DNA of 11,215 nucleotides from an uncultured Collinsella sp. (GCA_902493915.1 CABUQY010000054.1:1-11215), one strand, 5' to 3'. Positions 1-6,375 are shown, counted from the stretch's first letter. Notes: generated by a model not told the origin, from the sequence alone. Made by a program: numbers and translations.

Positions 1-2798
1 ATGGCGGCCTCTACCTGCACCTCGAGCTTGCCACGCGCGACCTTGAACTCGTTTTGCGTGGCGGAGGCGGTATCGACCCGCTCCTTAGCGCGGGCAACCT
101 CTGCCTTGGCATCCTCGATGGTCTTCTTGAGCGAAGCGGAGTCCGCCTCCTCCAGAGTGGCCTGGTCACGCAGGCGCGCTGCCCAATCCGACGCGCGTTC
201 CAACAGGGCAGAATAGCGTTCGTGCATGGGGTCGACGCGCAGGCGCAGCAGCTCAAGCGAGCGCGAGGCCTGGCGTGTTCCGCGGATACGACGGTCGATG
301 CCCTCAAGACGATGCTCCAGGTCGGGCACGCGGCCCTTCAGCGAACGCAGGCGTTCGCTCGTCTGGGCTAGGCGAACCTTGGCGTCGGCGAGCTTGCCGG
401 CAGCCTCGGAATCGTCACGGCGAACGCGGTCGAGTTCGTCGTTGGCCTCGGCAATCTGCAAGCCCAGATCGCTTGCCTGCGCACGGGCCTCGTCACGCGA
501 ACGGGTAAGCTCGTCAACACGCGGGCGCGCAGCGCGAACGGCCTCGGATGCCTGCTCGCGGCGCTTGGAGATGCGCACGCGCTCGACCTCGGCATTGTTG
601 GCGCTTTGCTCCAGACGGCCGATCTCGGAAAGCAGCGAGCGGCGCTCGCCCTCAAGGCGGGCAATCTCACCGGCGGCATCGCCCTCGGCGGCACGCGCTT
701 CCTCAACGGCCGCATTGGCCTCAACGACCTGGCCTGACACATGTTCAAACACAGCGGCCAAATCGGGCTCAAGCCCCTCCAGCTCGCGGATACGGCGCTT
801 GCGCTCCAAGGCACCCGACGCCTCGCCGGCATCGAGGCCCACGCGCACCAGGCCGCCGCAGGAGACGCGGGCGCCATCGGGGGTCACGTAAGTCACGCCG
901 TCAACGACCGGCGCCGACAGCGCGGCAGCAAGATCGTCCACTACGTAATATCCGCCGAGCAACGCCTCGACGACGGGACCGTAGCCTGCGCGCACAGACA
1001 GACGATCAACCAGACGGGTACCGGCAGCGCCCTCAGCGGCGGTAGAGCCGCTCACGCCGCGCGCCACCAGCAGCGCCTCGCCCGAGGCCTTCTTCTGGTC
1101 CAGAGCGGCACGACCGGCACGCTCAAGCGCGGACGTATCGTCGAACAGCAGTGCATCGATATCGCCGGCGAGCAATTGCTCAACCAAGCCCTCAAGCTCG
1201 CGCGGGGCCTCGAGCACGTCGCCCAGACGACCAGAGACATCATCACCCAGCGCACCCACCAGACGGCTCACCAGCGGCGAGCTGTCGGCCATGCGGGCAT
1301 CGAGTTTCTTTTGGCTGGCGAGCTCCGAGCGCACCTCGGATAACTTGTTGCGCGCCTCGCTCTCGCGGGCACGCAGGTCCTTGAGGGCAGCGCGGGCAAC
1401 CTCGGTGGCCTCACGCGCATCAGTCTGGGCCCGACGTGCCTCCTCAAGTGCGCTCTCAAGCTCCTCAGCGCGGTCACGACGGCTCTCGAGCGAGGCCGTG
1501 ACCTCCTCGAGCTGCTCATCGATCTGCTCTAGGCGCGAGGCATACATGTTGTCCTCGACCTCGGCGTTGGAAAGCGAATCCTTCACCTTGGCGAGCTCGA
1601 GCGCGGCATTATCGGCCACGCGCTGCACATCACGCTGCTCGCGCGTAAGCTGCGAGATCTGATTATCGAGCGCCACGCGGCGTTCATGCAGCTCGGCAGC
1701 GGCAGGACCTGCGGCGTCAACATCCTCCTGGGCCTGCATATGGGCGCCGGTTACTTCTTCAAGCTGAGCGCGCGCTTCCTCAAGCTCCTCGACCACACGA
1801 CGACGCTGATGCTCGGAACTCGAGATCTGCCCGCGCATGTCGGACAGGCGCGACACCATGTTGTGGCCCTTTTCCTCGAGCAGGCGCATGTCGGAGTTAA
1901 TGCGACCGACCACATCTTGCATATGGCGGCGCTGCTCGCCCAGGTCGCCCACAAACAGGCCCTTTTCCTCGAGCATGACCTGAAGCTTCTCGAGCTCGCG
2001 CTCCTTTTCGCCCAAGCGGTACTGCGCGAGCTCCAGCTCGGCGGCACCCTCCTTGGAACGTCCCTCCAGATCGTTCCACTGCGACTGCAGCGACCGCAGC
2101 TCGTCGACGGCCAGCATCTGCGTAAGCTCGTTCGCGCGCGAGGACAGCTCTTTGTACTTGCGTGCGCGATCGACCTGACGCTCCAGCGGTCGCAGCTGAC
2201 GGGCGATTTCCTTATTGATGTCGCGGGCACGGGTCAGGTGCTCGTCCATCGACTTGATCTTTTTGAGCGCACGCTCCTTGCGGCGCTTGTGCTTGGAGAT
2301 GCCGGCGGCCTCCTCGATGAGGGCACGGCGCTCCTCGGGGCGGCTCTGCAAAATGGCATCGAGCTTGCCCTGGCTGATGATGGAATGTGTATCCTTGCCC
2401 AGACCCGAGTCGTGCAGGATGTCCTGAATGTCCATCAGACGGCACGGGCTCGAGTTGATGAGGTACTCGCTCTCACCCGAGCGATACATGCGGCGGGTGA
2501 TGGCGACCTCGTCAAAGTCGACCGGCAGCATATGGTCCGAGTTATCGAGCACCAGCGTGACCTCGGCGACACCAACCGGCTTGCGCGCCGACGAGCCCGA
2601 GAAGATGACGTCCTCCATGGCCTGGCCGCGCAGCTGCTTGGCGCTCTGCTCGCCCAGGACCCACAGAATCGAGTCGGAGATGTTCGATTTTCCCGAGCCA
2701 TTGGGACCGACGATGACGGTCAGACCTGGCTCAAACGTCATATGGGCGCGGTCGGCAAACGACTTGAACCCTTTGAGCGTGAGGGACTTGAGATACAC
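1..2798 (-). CDS. smc: Chromosome segregation protein SMC (3' end cut off by the window)
   Basis: SMC is the ATPase core of bacterial condensin; with ScpA and ScpB it folds and helps segregate the nucleoid. The visible 932 codons stay open throughout. They hold the N-terminal ABC half-head with Walker A GPNGSGKSN (residues 31-39), the R-loop region GEQSAKQLRG (49-58), YRSGESEYLIN (105-115) and the Q-loop ISQGK (141-145). A long charged coiled coil follows, then a hinge at about residues 503-660, then the returning coiled coil. The C-terminal head (signature motif, Walker B) lies beyond position 1; family members are near 1180 residues. The start is a GTG at 2796-2798, chosen because it gives the classic (V)YLKSLTLKGFKSFA opening and follows a GAGG element by 4 nt. 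It begins 10 nt after the rnc stop, so it is probably co-transcribed with acpP-rnc. Family identity is certain. Confidence 0.97.
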   Translation of the reverse strand, partial: MYLKSLTLKGFKSFADRAHMTFEPGLTVIVGPNGSGKSNISDSILWVLGEQSAKQLRGQAMEDVIFSGSSARKPVGVAEVTLVLDNSDHMLPVDFDEVAITRRMYRSGESEYLINSSPCRLMDIQDILHDSGLGKDTHSIISQGKLDAILQSRPEERRALIEEAAGISKHKRRKERALKKIKSMDEHLTRARDINKEIARQLRPLERQVDRARKYKELSSRANELTQMLAVDELRSLQSQWNDLEGRSKEGAAELELAQYRLGEKERELEKLQVMLEEKGLFVGDLGEQRRHMQDVVGRINSDMRLLEEKGHNMVSRLSDMRGQISSSEHQRRRVVEELEEARAQLEEVTGAHMQAQEDVDAAGPAAAELHERRVALDNQISQLTREQRDVQRVADNAALELAKVKDSLSNAEVEDNMYASRLEQIDEQLEEVTASLESRRDRAEELESALEEARRAQTDAREATEVARAALKDLRARESEARNKLSEVRSELASQKKLDARMADSSPLVSRLVGALGDDVSGRLGDVLEAPRELEGLVEQLLAGDIDALLFDDTSALERAGRAALDQKKASGEALLVARGVSGSTAAEGAAGTRLVDRLSVRAGYGPVVEALLGGYYVVDDLAAALSAPVVDGVTYVTPDGARVSCGGLVRVGLDAGEASGALERKRRIRELEGLEPDLAAVFEHVSGQVVEANAAVEEARAAEGDAAGEIARLEGERRSLLSEIGRLEQSANNAEVERVRISKRREQASEAVRAARPRVDELTRSRDEARAQASDLGLQIAEANDELDRVRRDDSEAAGKLADAKVRLAQTSERLRSLKGRVPDLEHRLEGIDRRIRGTRQASRSLELLRLRVDPMHERYSALLERASDWAARLRDQATLEEADSASLKKTIEDAKAEVARAKERVDTASATQNEFKVARGKLEVQVEAA

Positions 2799-2808
2799 GG
2801 TTCCTCGC

Positions 2809-3534
2809 TTAAACGAGTTTCTTGTTGAGAATCACGCCGTTGGTGGTGTAGCCCATGCGATCGAGTGCCTCGAGCGCGGCAGCTCCCTCGGCTTCCTTCT
2901 TAGAGGAGCCGGTGCCGCGACCTTGGCGGATGCCGTCAATAAGCACCACAGCGGTAAAGGTAGGCGCATGCGCGGGGCCCTCGGAGCCCACCAGCTTGTA
3001 CGCGGGAGGCTCATGGCCGTCGGCCTGAACGCACTCCTGCAAAAACGACTTGGGGTTCGCGGGATGCTCGGCACGCTCGGAAGCCAGGTGCGGCTTGAGC
3101 GTACGATGGATAAACTCCGCCGCAGCATCCCAGCCGGCGTCCAAATACAGCGCACCCACGAGCGACTCATAGACGTTCTCAAGCGCCGAATGTAGGCCAC
3201 GCGCGCCCGTGCCGGTCTCGGAGGCACCGAAGATAATGATGTCGTCGATACCCAGCTCGTGGGAGACCTCGGACAGCGTGGCGCCCGAGACAAGGGACAC
3301 CTTCAGGCGTGTGAGCTTACCCTCATCAAACTCCGGATAGGACTCAAAGAGCGAACGAGCCACCACGGCGCCCAAAATGGAATCGCCCAAAAACTCGAGG
3401 CGCTCATAGCTGGCAGACACCGGCTGGCCCTCGACGGCCGAGGGATGCGTGAGCGCCGCGCGCAGCAGCACCTTATTATTGAACTCGTGGCCCAGGATTT
3501 CCTGGGCGCGCGAAAGTCGTTCAGACAAAGCCAA
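2809..3534 (-). CDS. rnc: Ribonuclease III
   Basis: RNase III cleaves double-stranded RNA, including the rRNA precursor stems, in the cytoplasm. The 241-residue product has normal length. Its nuclease domain carries the signature ERLEFLGDS (residues 44-52, with E47 and D51 as metal-site acids) and the second acidic segment ENVYESLVGALYLD (119-132, with E123). A C-terminal double-stranded RNA-binding domain spans about 161-228 and ends in SSKKEAEGAAALEAL. The residue three before E123 is Asn120, where the family normally has Asp. The start is a TTG at 3532-3534, only 3 nt after the acpP stop. It is set by a perfect AAGGAGG 8 nt upstream inside the last acpP codons, which predicts coupling to acpP. 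The weak start codon would keep RNase III low relative to abundant ACP (inference). Confidence 0.96.
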   Translation of the reverse strand: MALSERLSRAQEILGHEFNNKVLLRAALTHPSAVEGQPVSASYERLEFLGDSILGAVVARSLFESYPEFDEGKLTRLKVSLVSGATLSEVSHELGIDDIIIFGASETGTGARGLHSALENVYESLVGALYLDAGWDAAAEFIHRTLKPHLASERAEHPANPKSFLQECVQADGHEPPAYKLVGSEGPAHAPTFTAVVLIDGIRQGRGTGSSKKEAEGAAALEALDRMGYTTNGVILNKKLV

Positions 3535-3537
3535 GAC

Positions 3538-3780
3538 TTAGGCCTCCTTGGCAGCTTCGATAGCGTCGACGGCGTCGGCGACAGAGTTGAGCGAGAGCAG
3601 GGTCTCGTCATCGATCTCGAGGTTGAACTCGTCCTCGATAGCCGTAACCAGCTGCAGGCGCTCGAGCGAATTGGCATCGAGGTCGTCAAACGTGGTCTCA
3701 TCGCTAATCTCGGCAACATCGACGCCCAGAACGTCAGCAGCGACCTCGGCGATCTTGTCGAAGATTTCGGAGCGGTCCAT
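3538..3780 (-). CDS. acpP: Acyl carrier protein
   Basis: ACP carries growing acyl chains on a 4'-phosphopantetheine arm during fatty acid synthesis and hands them to acyltransferases such as PlsX. The 80-residue acidic product has the expected length and fold pattern: helix I at about residues 4-17, the modified serine at Ser38 within LDANSLERL, then helix II QLVTAIEDEFNLEI. The residue before the serine is Asn37, whereas most ACPs have Asp (DSL). The ATG at 3778-3780 is preferred because AGAGGA lies 6 nt upstream and the protein then starts MDRSEIFDKI. The same frame stays open further upstream to 4017, but that extension runs into plsX and has no ACP character. plsX lies upstream and rnc immediately downstream. 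The family call is firm; whether it is the main fatty-acid ACP or a second one is inferred from its context. Confidence 0.94.
   Translation of the reverse strand: MDRSEIFDKIAEVAADVLGVDVAEISDETTFDDLDANSLERLQLVTAIEDEFNLEIDDETLLSLNSVADAVDAIEAAKEA
3543..3549 (-). promoter_or_regulatory. Shine-Dalgarno site for rnc inside the end of acpP
   Basis: AAGGAGG overlaps the final Lys-Glu-Ala codons of acpP and lies 8 nt before the rnc TTG. It is the evidence that fixes this non-ATG start. Ribosomes finishing acpP must pass over it, so translation of rnc is likely coupled to acpP. Confidence 0.85.
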
Positions 3781-3810
3781 AGCGCTTCCTCTCATAGTGC
3801 ATGAATACCA

Positions 3811-3839
3811 AAAGATTGGCGCCGCGCGGGCGGCACCAA
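3811..3839 (-). terminator. Terminator-like hairpin between plsX and acpP
   Basis: On the minus strand TTGGTGCCGC and GCGGCGCCAA form a 10-bp GC-rich stem (one G-U pair) around a CCGC loop at 3816-3839, followed by TCTTT. This fits an intrinsic terminator at the end of the plsX message, but the T-tract is short and interrupted. It could instead be a partial terminator, an mRNA-stabilising 5' hairpin for acpP-rnc-smc, or a processing site. Confidence 0.55.
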
Positions 3840-3851
3840 GACACGGTTTTG

Positions 3852-3857
3852 ATTCTA
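3852..3857 (-). promoter_or_regulatory. Possible -10 element upstream of acpP
   Basis: TAGAAT on the minus strand lies 72 nt before the acpP ATG and just upstream of the plsX-acpP hairpin. I see no convincing -35 box at 16-18 nt spacing, only GC-rich sequence. A separate promoter for acpP is plausible because ACP is needed in large amounts, but the sequence evidence is weak. Confidence 0.2.
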
Positions 3858-3907
3858 CCCCACGACGCAGGCCGCGAGGCACATAACAGCGCTCTAACTC
3901 GCTCTTA

Positions 3908-4924
3908 CTAAACGATACCGTCCATGGAGTTGGCGACGTTCTCGACCAGCCCGGCGCGAACCGCTTCGGCTGCGGCGAGCGTGCCGTTCTTGACGGCCTC
4001 GACCGAGGTGGCACCATGGCCGATCAGGACAACGCCGCGCAGACCCAGCAGAATCGCGCCACCCTTGGCGTCACCCGAAAGCTTGGCCTTGATCTCACGC
4101 ATCTGCTGCTTCATGAGCAGCGCGGCGATCTTGGTGCCGAACGAGGACGTAAAGGCGCCCTTGAGCTCCTGCAGCAAAAACTTAGCGGCGCCCTCGGTAG
4201 CCTTGAGCGCAATGTTGCCCGACATGCCGTCGGCAACGACGACATCGAAGTTACCCGATGTAATATCGGTGCCCTCGCAGTTTCCCACAAAACCGGGGAC
4301 GGCAGCCTTCATAGCCGGGAAGCACGCCTTGGTAAAGTTGGAGCCCTTTTCGTCCTCGGTACCGTTACCAAGCAGGCCCACGCGGGGATGCTCGATACCC
4401 AAGACGACGCGGGCATAGGCGCTACCCATCTGGGCAAAGCGCACCATGTCGTCGACCTCGACATCGGGGTTGGCGCCCATATCGCACAGCACCGTCAGGC
4501 CGCCGGCACGGTTGGGCAGCGCATTGGTCAGGCACGGACGCACCGGCTGCTTCTTGCCCTCGGCCATATACCTAAAGGGCGTGACATAGGCGGTGGCGGC
4601 AGCGGTCATGGCACCGGTGGAGCCAGCAGAGAAGAACGCGTCTGCGTTGCCCTTCTTAATGGCACGGCAGGAAAGCACAATCGAAGACTTGCGCTTGGTC
4701 ATCACGGCACGAATGGGATCGTCATCCATGGCGATAACGTCGGGAGCCTCCAGGGCTTCGACGCGCGCATGGGAGGCGGCGAAGGGGTTGACGATTTCGG
4801 CGGGGCCGGCAGCCAGGACCTCGATATCGGGGTCGGCCGCAAGGGCGGCCTCAATACCATCGAGGACAACCTGGGGCTTCTCGTCTCCGCCCACAACGTC
4901 TACACAAACGCGAACGTTACTCAT
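3908..4924 (-). CDS. plsX: Phosphate acyltransferase PlsX
   Basis: PlsX interconverts acyl-ACP and acyl-phosphate, feeding PlsY in the first step of phospholipid synthesis at the membrane surface. The 338-residue product matches the family in length and motif order: DVVGGDEKP near the N-terminus (9-17; family form DxMGGDxxP), FFSAGSTGA (97-105; usually GNTGA), DMGANPDVE (148-156), GIEHPRVGLLGNGTEDEKG (176-194), GNCEGTDI (214-221), DGMSGNIALKATEG (232-245) and GHGATSVEAVKNG (302-314). Two in-frame ATGs lie close together. The second (4922-4924) is chosen because AAGGAG is 7 nt upstream, while the first (4928-4930) sits only 1 nt from that site. A terminator hairpin ends 4 nt before the Shine-Dalgarno. 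Several motif residues differ from the usual consensus, yet the overall match leaves little doubt. acpP, supplier of its substrate, is next downstream. Confidence 0.94.
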   Translation of the reverse strand: MSNVRVCVDVVGGDEKPQVVLDGIEAALAADPDIEVLAAGPAEIVNPFAASHARVEALEAPDVIAMDDDPIRAVMTKRKSSIVLSCRAIKKGNADAFFSAGSTGAMTAAATAYVTPFRYMAEGKKQPVRPCLTNALPNRAGGLTVLCDMGANPDVEVDDMVRFAQMGSAYARVVLGIEHPRVGLLGNGTEDEKGSNFTKACFPAMKAAVPGFVGNCEGTDITSGNFDVVVADGMSGNIALKATEGAAKFLLQELKGAFTSSFGTKIAALLMKQQMREIKAKLSGDAKGGAILLGLRGVVLIGHGATSVEAVKNGTLAAAEAVRAGLVENVANSMDGIV

Positions 4925-4941
4925 ATACATGCTCCTTATAC

Positions 4942-4971
4942 AAAAATGGCCGACTCATTGAGCCGGCCATT
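4942..4971 (-). terminator. Intrinsic terminator between rpmF and plsX
   Basis: On the minus strand AATGGCCGGCT and AGTCGGCCATT form an 11-bp stem with one G-U pair and a CAATG loop (4945-4971), followed directly by a run of T. It is the best terminator in the window. It ends 4 nt before the AAGGAG of plsX, so it can end the sepIVA-yceD-rpmF message or act as an attenuator that limits read-through into plsX. Confidence 0.8.
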
Positions 4972-4974
4972 GTG

Positions 4975-4988
4975 GTTCCATTTGGAAC
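4975..4988 (-). repeat. Perfect palindrome upstream of plsX
   Basis: GTTCCA and TGGAAC are perfect 6-bp inverted repeats separated by 2 nt. The pair lies between the rpmF stop and the terminator hairpin, 51 nt before the plsX start. The 2-nt spacer is short for an RNA loop but suits a binding site for a dimeric repressor. It does not match the FapR or FabT operators as I remember them. Its role is unknown. Confidence 0.4.
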
Positions 4989-5002
4989 GGCATCGTATCC
5001 AG

Positions 5003-5008
5003 AGTATA
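5003..5008 (-). promoter_or_regulatory. Possible -10 element for plsX
   Basis: TATACT on the minus strand, directly preceded by CTG, lies just after the rpmF stop and upstream of the palindrome and terminator. No good -35 box is seen at normal spacing. If real, transcripts would start just before the palindrome and then meet the hairpin before plsX. Confidence 0.25.
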
Positions 5009-5011
5009 CAG

Positions 5012-5191
5012 TTACTCGGTAACGATAACCTCGCGGTCCTTGTAGAAACCGCAGCTGGGGCACACGTGGTGCGGGAGCTTGACAGCGCCGCAACGGGGGC
5101 ACGTGGACTGAGCCGCAGCCGAGATCTTCATGTTGGCGGAACGACGGGTGTGAGTGCGGATACGACCCTGCTTTTGTTTAGGTACGGGCAT
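5012..5191 (-). CDS. rpmF: Large ribosomal subunit protein bL32
   Basis: bL32 is a small basic protein of the 50S subunit. The 59-residue product begins MPVPKQKQGRIRTHTRRS, the typical opening of the family, and has a zinc ribbon formed by CPRC (residues 31-34) and CPSC (44-47). All four cysteines are present, so this is the zinc-binding C+ form and not the cysteine-free form that some bacteria make under zinc starvation. The ATG at 5189-5191 follows a strong AAGGAAGG site. yceD lies 64 nt upstream, the usual partner of rpmF across bacteria, and a terminator hairpin follows downstream. Identification is certain. Confidence 0.97.
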   Translation of the reverse strand: MPVPKQKQGRIRTHTRRSANMKISAAAQSTCPRCGAVKLPHHVCPSCGFYKDREVIVTE

Positions 5192-5255
5192 AGTGACCTT
5201 CCTTATGAACTATCCAGTGTGGCGATTACGCGCAAGTAGCGATACTACCACAGTT
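5192..5255 (-). other. 64-nt leader between yceD and rpmF
   Basis: This spacer holds the rpmF Shine-Dalgarno, a possible extended -10 (TGGTAGTAT) near its upstream end, and short inverted repeats (GTAG/CTAC nested within TGTGG/CCACA, 5218-5252). A TTGACG sequence sits at the end of yceD, but its spacing to the TAGTAT is only 13 nt. A separate rpmF promoter or a folded leader is possible but not demonstrated. Confidence 0.25.
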
Positions 5256-5810
5256 TTACTCGTCAAGCTTGAGATTCTTTAATGCTGCAAATGGATTTTC
5301 CGTGGCTTCGGCCCATTCGGCCTCTGCCTGGGCAGCACAATCGCATTGCTCGACGTTGAGATTACCACCGCAGACCGGGCAAAGACCACGGCAATCGGGC
5401 GTGCAGAGAACCACGAACGGAGTATCCATGACGACCGCGTCGTTGATGGGCTCGCCCAGATCGACGATGCGATCCTCGCCAAGCAACTCGTAGCCGTCCT
5501 CGTAGGCCTCGGGATCCTCGGGCTCGTTAAAGAGGTAGAACTCCTCGATCTCGCCGGCAATGTCAAACGAAGCGGGCTCCAGGCAGCGATCGCACTCGCC
5601 GGTGGCGTGTGCACGGACCATACCCGTGAGCAAAACACCGGTGCCGGCATTGGTAAAGACCACGTCATAGTCAATACCATCTTGCAGCTGGTACTCCTTC
5701 TCGCCCACCGTGTAGGTGGCGACATCGACCTTACCGGTCAGCGGATACGAGTCTCCAGGAAACTCGAGCTGCTCGGAAAGGTCGACGGTAACACTCGGAA
5801 ACTCAGCCAT
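5256..5810 (-). CDS. yceD: YceD family protein (DUF177), cysteine-rich
   Basis: YceD proteins are small, probably zinc-binding proteins encoded beside rpmF; the E. coli and plant members are linked to accumulation of 23S rRNA. The 184-residue product shows the family pattern GECDRCLEP (residues 71-79), an acidic middle with the DLGEPINDAVVMDTP segment (117-131), then CTPDCRGLCPVCGGNLN (136-152) and CDC (156-158). This gives eight cysteines in four pairs, suitable for metal binding. The family's C-terminal DPR-like segment is replaced by ENPFAALKNL. The ATG at 5808-5810 shares one base with the stop of the upstream gene (TAATG), and no clear Shine-Dalgarno precedes it, so translation probably depends on coupling. 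An ATG 51 nt further upstream would add a tail inside the neighbouring gene without family character. Confidence 0.92.
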   Translation of the reverse strand: MAEFPSVTVDLSEQLEFPGDSYPLTGKVDVATYTVGEKEYQLQDGIDYDVVFTNAGTGVLLTGMVRAHATGECDRCLEPASFDIAGEIEEFYLFNEPEDPEAYEDGYELLGEDRIVDLGEPINDAVVMDTPFVVLCTPDCRGLCPVCGGNLNVEQCDCAAQAEAEWAEATENPFAALKNLKLDE

Positions 5811-6307
5811 TACCACTGACCGTTCTGCTGGGCAGCACCCTCGTTGAGCTGCTGGCGGCAACGGGTGACGGTACCGGTCAGGCTCTTGAGGTTCTCCTCG
5901 AGGTGCGTAAAGACCTGCTCGGCGTAGTCCTCTGCGGCATAGCGCGTCTCGCGCTCGTACTGCTGGGCACGGTCGCGGATATCGTCGGCCTGCTGCTGTG
6001 CCAAGCGAACGATCTCCTGCTCACCGGCGATGGTGAGGGCCTGCTGCTGAGCATCGGCGATGATGGAATCGGCCTGAGCGGCGGCGGAAGCCATAAGCTC
6101 CTCGCGCTCCTTGAGGATGCGGCGGGACTTCTGCCACTCCTCGGGATAGCTCATGCGGATCTCGTCGAGGATGTTGAAGAACACGTCGGCGTCGATGACC
6201 TTGAACTGAGCGTTCTTGCCGAAAGGCGGCTTGGCTTCCTCGATCAGCCCTTCGAGCTCATCGACCAAGCTGACGATCCTATCGCCAGGAAAATTCTCGC
6301 CCGGCAT
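5810..6307 (-). CDS. DivIVA-domain coiled-coil protein, SepIVA-like
   Basis: The 165-residue product opens with SLVDELEGLIEEAKP (residues 13-27), then FKVIDADVFFNILDEIRMSYPEEW (about 35-58), followed by a long charged, Ala/Gln-rich helical stretch (about 60-145) and a polar tail. The VDEL-IEEA opening, the Asp-rich LDEIR segment and the -ADSIIADAQ- repeats resemble M. tuberculosis SepIVA (Rv2927c), a DivIVA-type protein of septation and polar growth that is also encoded next to a DUF177 gene. This protein is clearly shorter, because the coiled coil is less extended. No signal peptide or membrane segment is visible. The ATG at 6305-6307 is chosen because AAAGGAG lies 5 nt upstream; two further ATGs upstream lack such a site. 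Automated pipelines may call it ATP synthase subunit B-like because of the coiled coil, but it has no membrane anchor. The division role is inferred. Confidence 0.75.
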   Translation of the reverse strand: MPGENFPGDRIVSLVDELEGLIEEAKPPFGKNAQFKVIDADVFFNILDEIRMSYPEEWQKSRRILKEREELMASAAAQADSIIADAQQQALTIAGEQEIVRLAQQQADDIRDRAQQYERETRYAAEDYAEQVFTHLEENLKSLTGTVTRCRQQLNEGAAQQNGQW

Positions 6308-6375
6308 CCGGTCTCCTTTCATAGGTAACATATCATCGTGCTAGTTTACCACATGCCACCAGGCAATAAGAAACG
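6308..6375 (-). other. 68-nt spacer between coaD and the sepIVA-like gene
   Basis: This is the longest gap in the right half. It holds the AAAGGAG ribosome site (6313-6319) and AT-richer sequence with weak -10 resemblances (for example GATATG), but no convincing -35/-10 pair and no T-tract hairpin after coaD. Read-through from coaD therefore seems likely, possibly with a weak internal promoter. Confidence 0.3.

Noticed and set aside
1686..2828. A 380-codon open frame on the plus strand opposite smc
   Set aside because: It is fully antisense to a certain SMC coding region. Long antisense frames are expected in GC-rich genes with strong third-position bias, and the translation shows no recognisable domain.
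3781..4017. Upstream extension of the acpP reading frame
   Set aside because: The extension overlaps the plsX end, crosses the hairpin and encodes a basic low-complexity peptide; the internal ATG with AGAGGA gives a normal 80-residue ACP.
4917..5102. A small minus-strand frame overlapping rpmF and the plsX leader
   Set aside because: It is out of frame with rpmF, crosses the terminator hairpin and has no ribosome site; the rpmF frame is unmistakable.
4016..5239. A 407-codon open frame on the plus strand opposite plsX and rpmF
   Set aside because: It spans two well-identified minus-strand genes and their terminator, shows no family motifs and has no supporting ribosome site; it is a compositional shadow.
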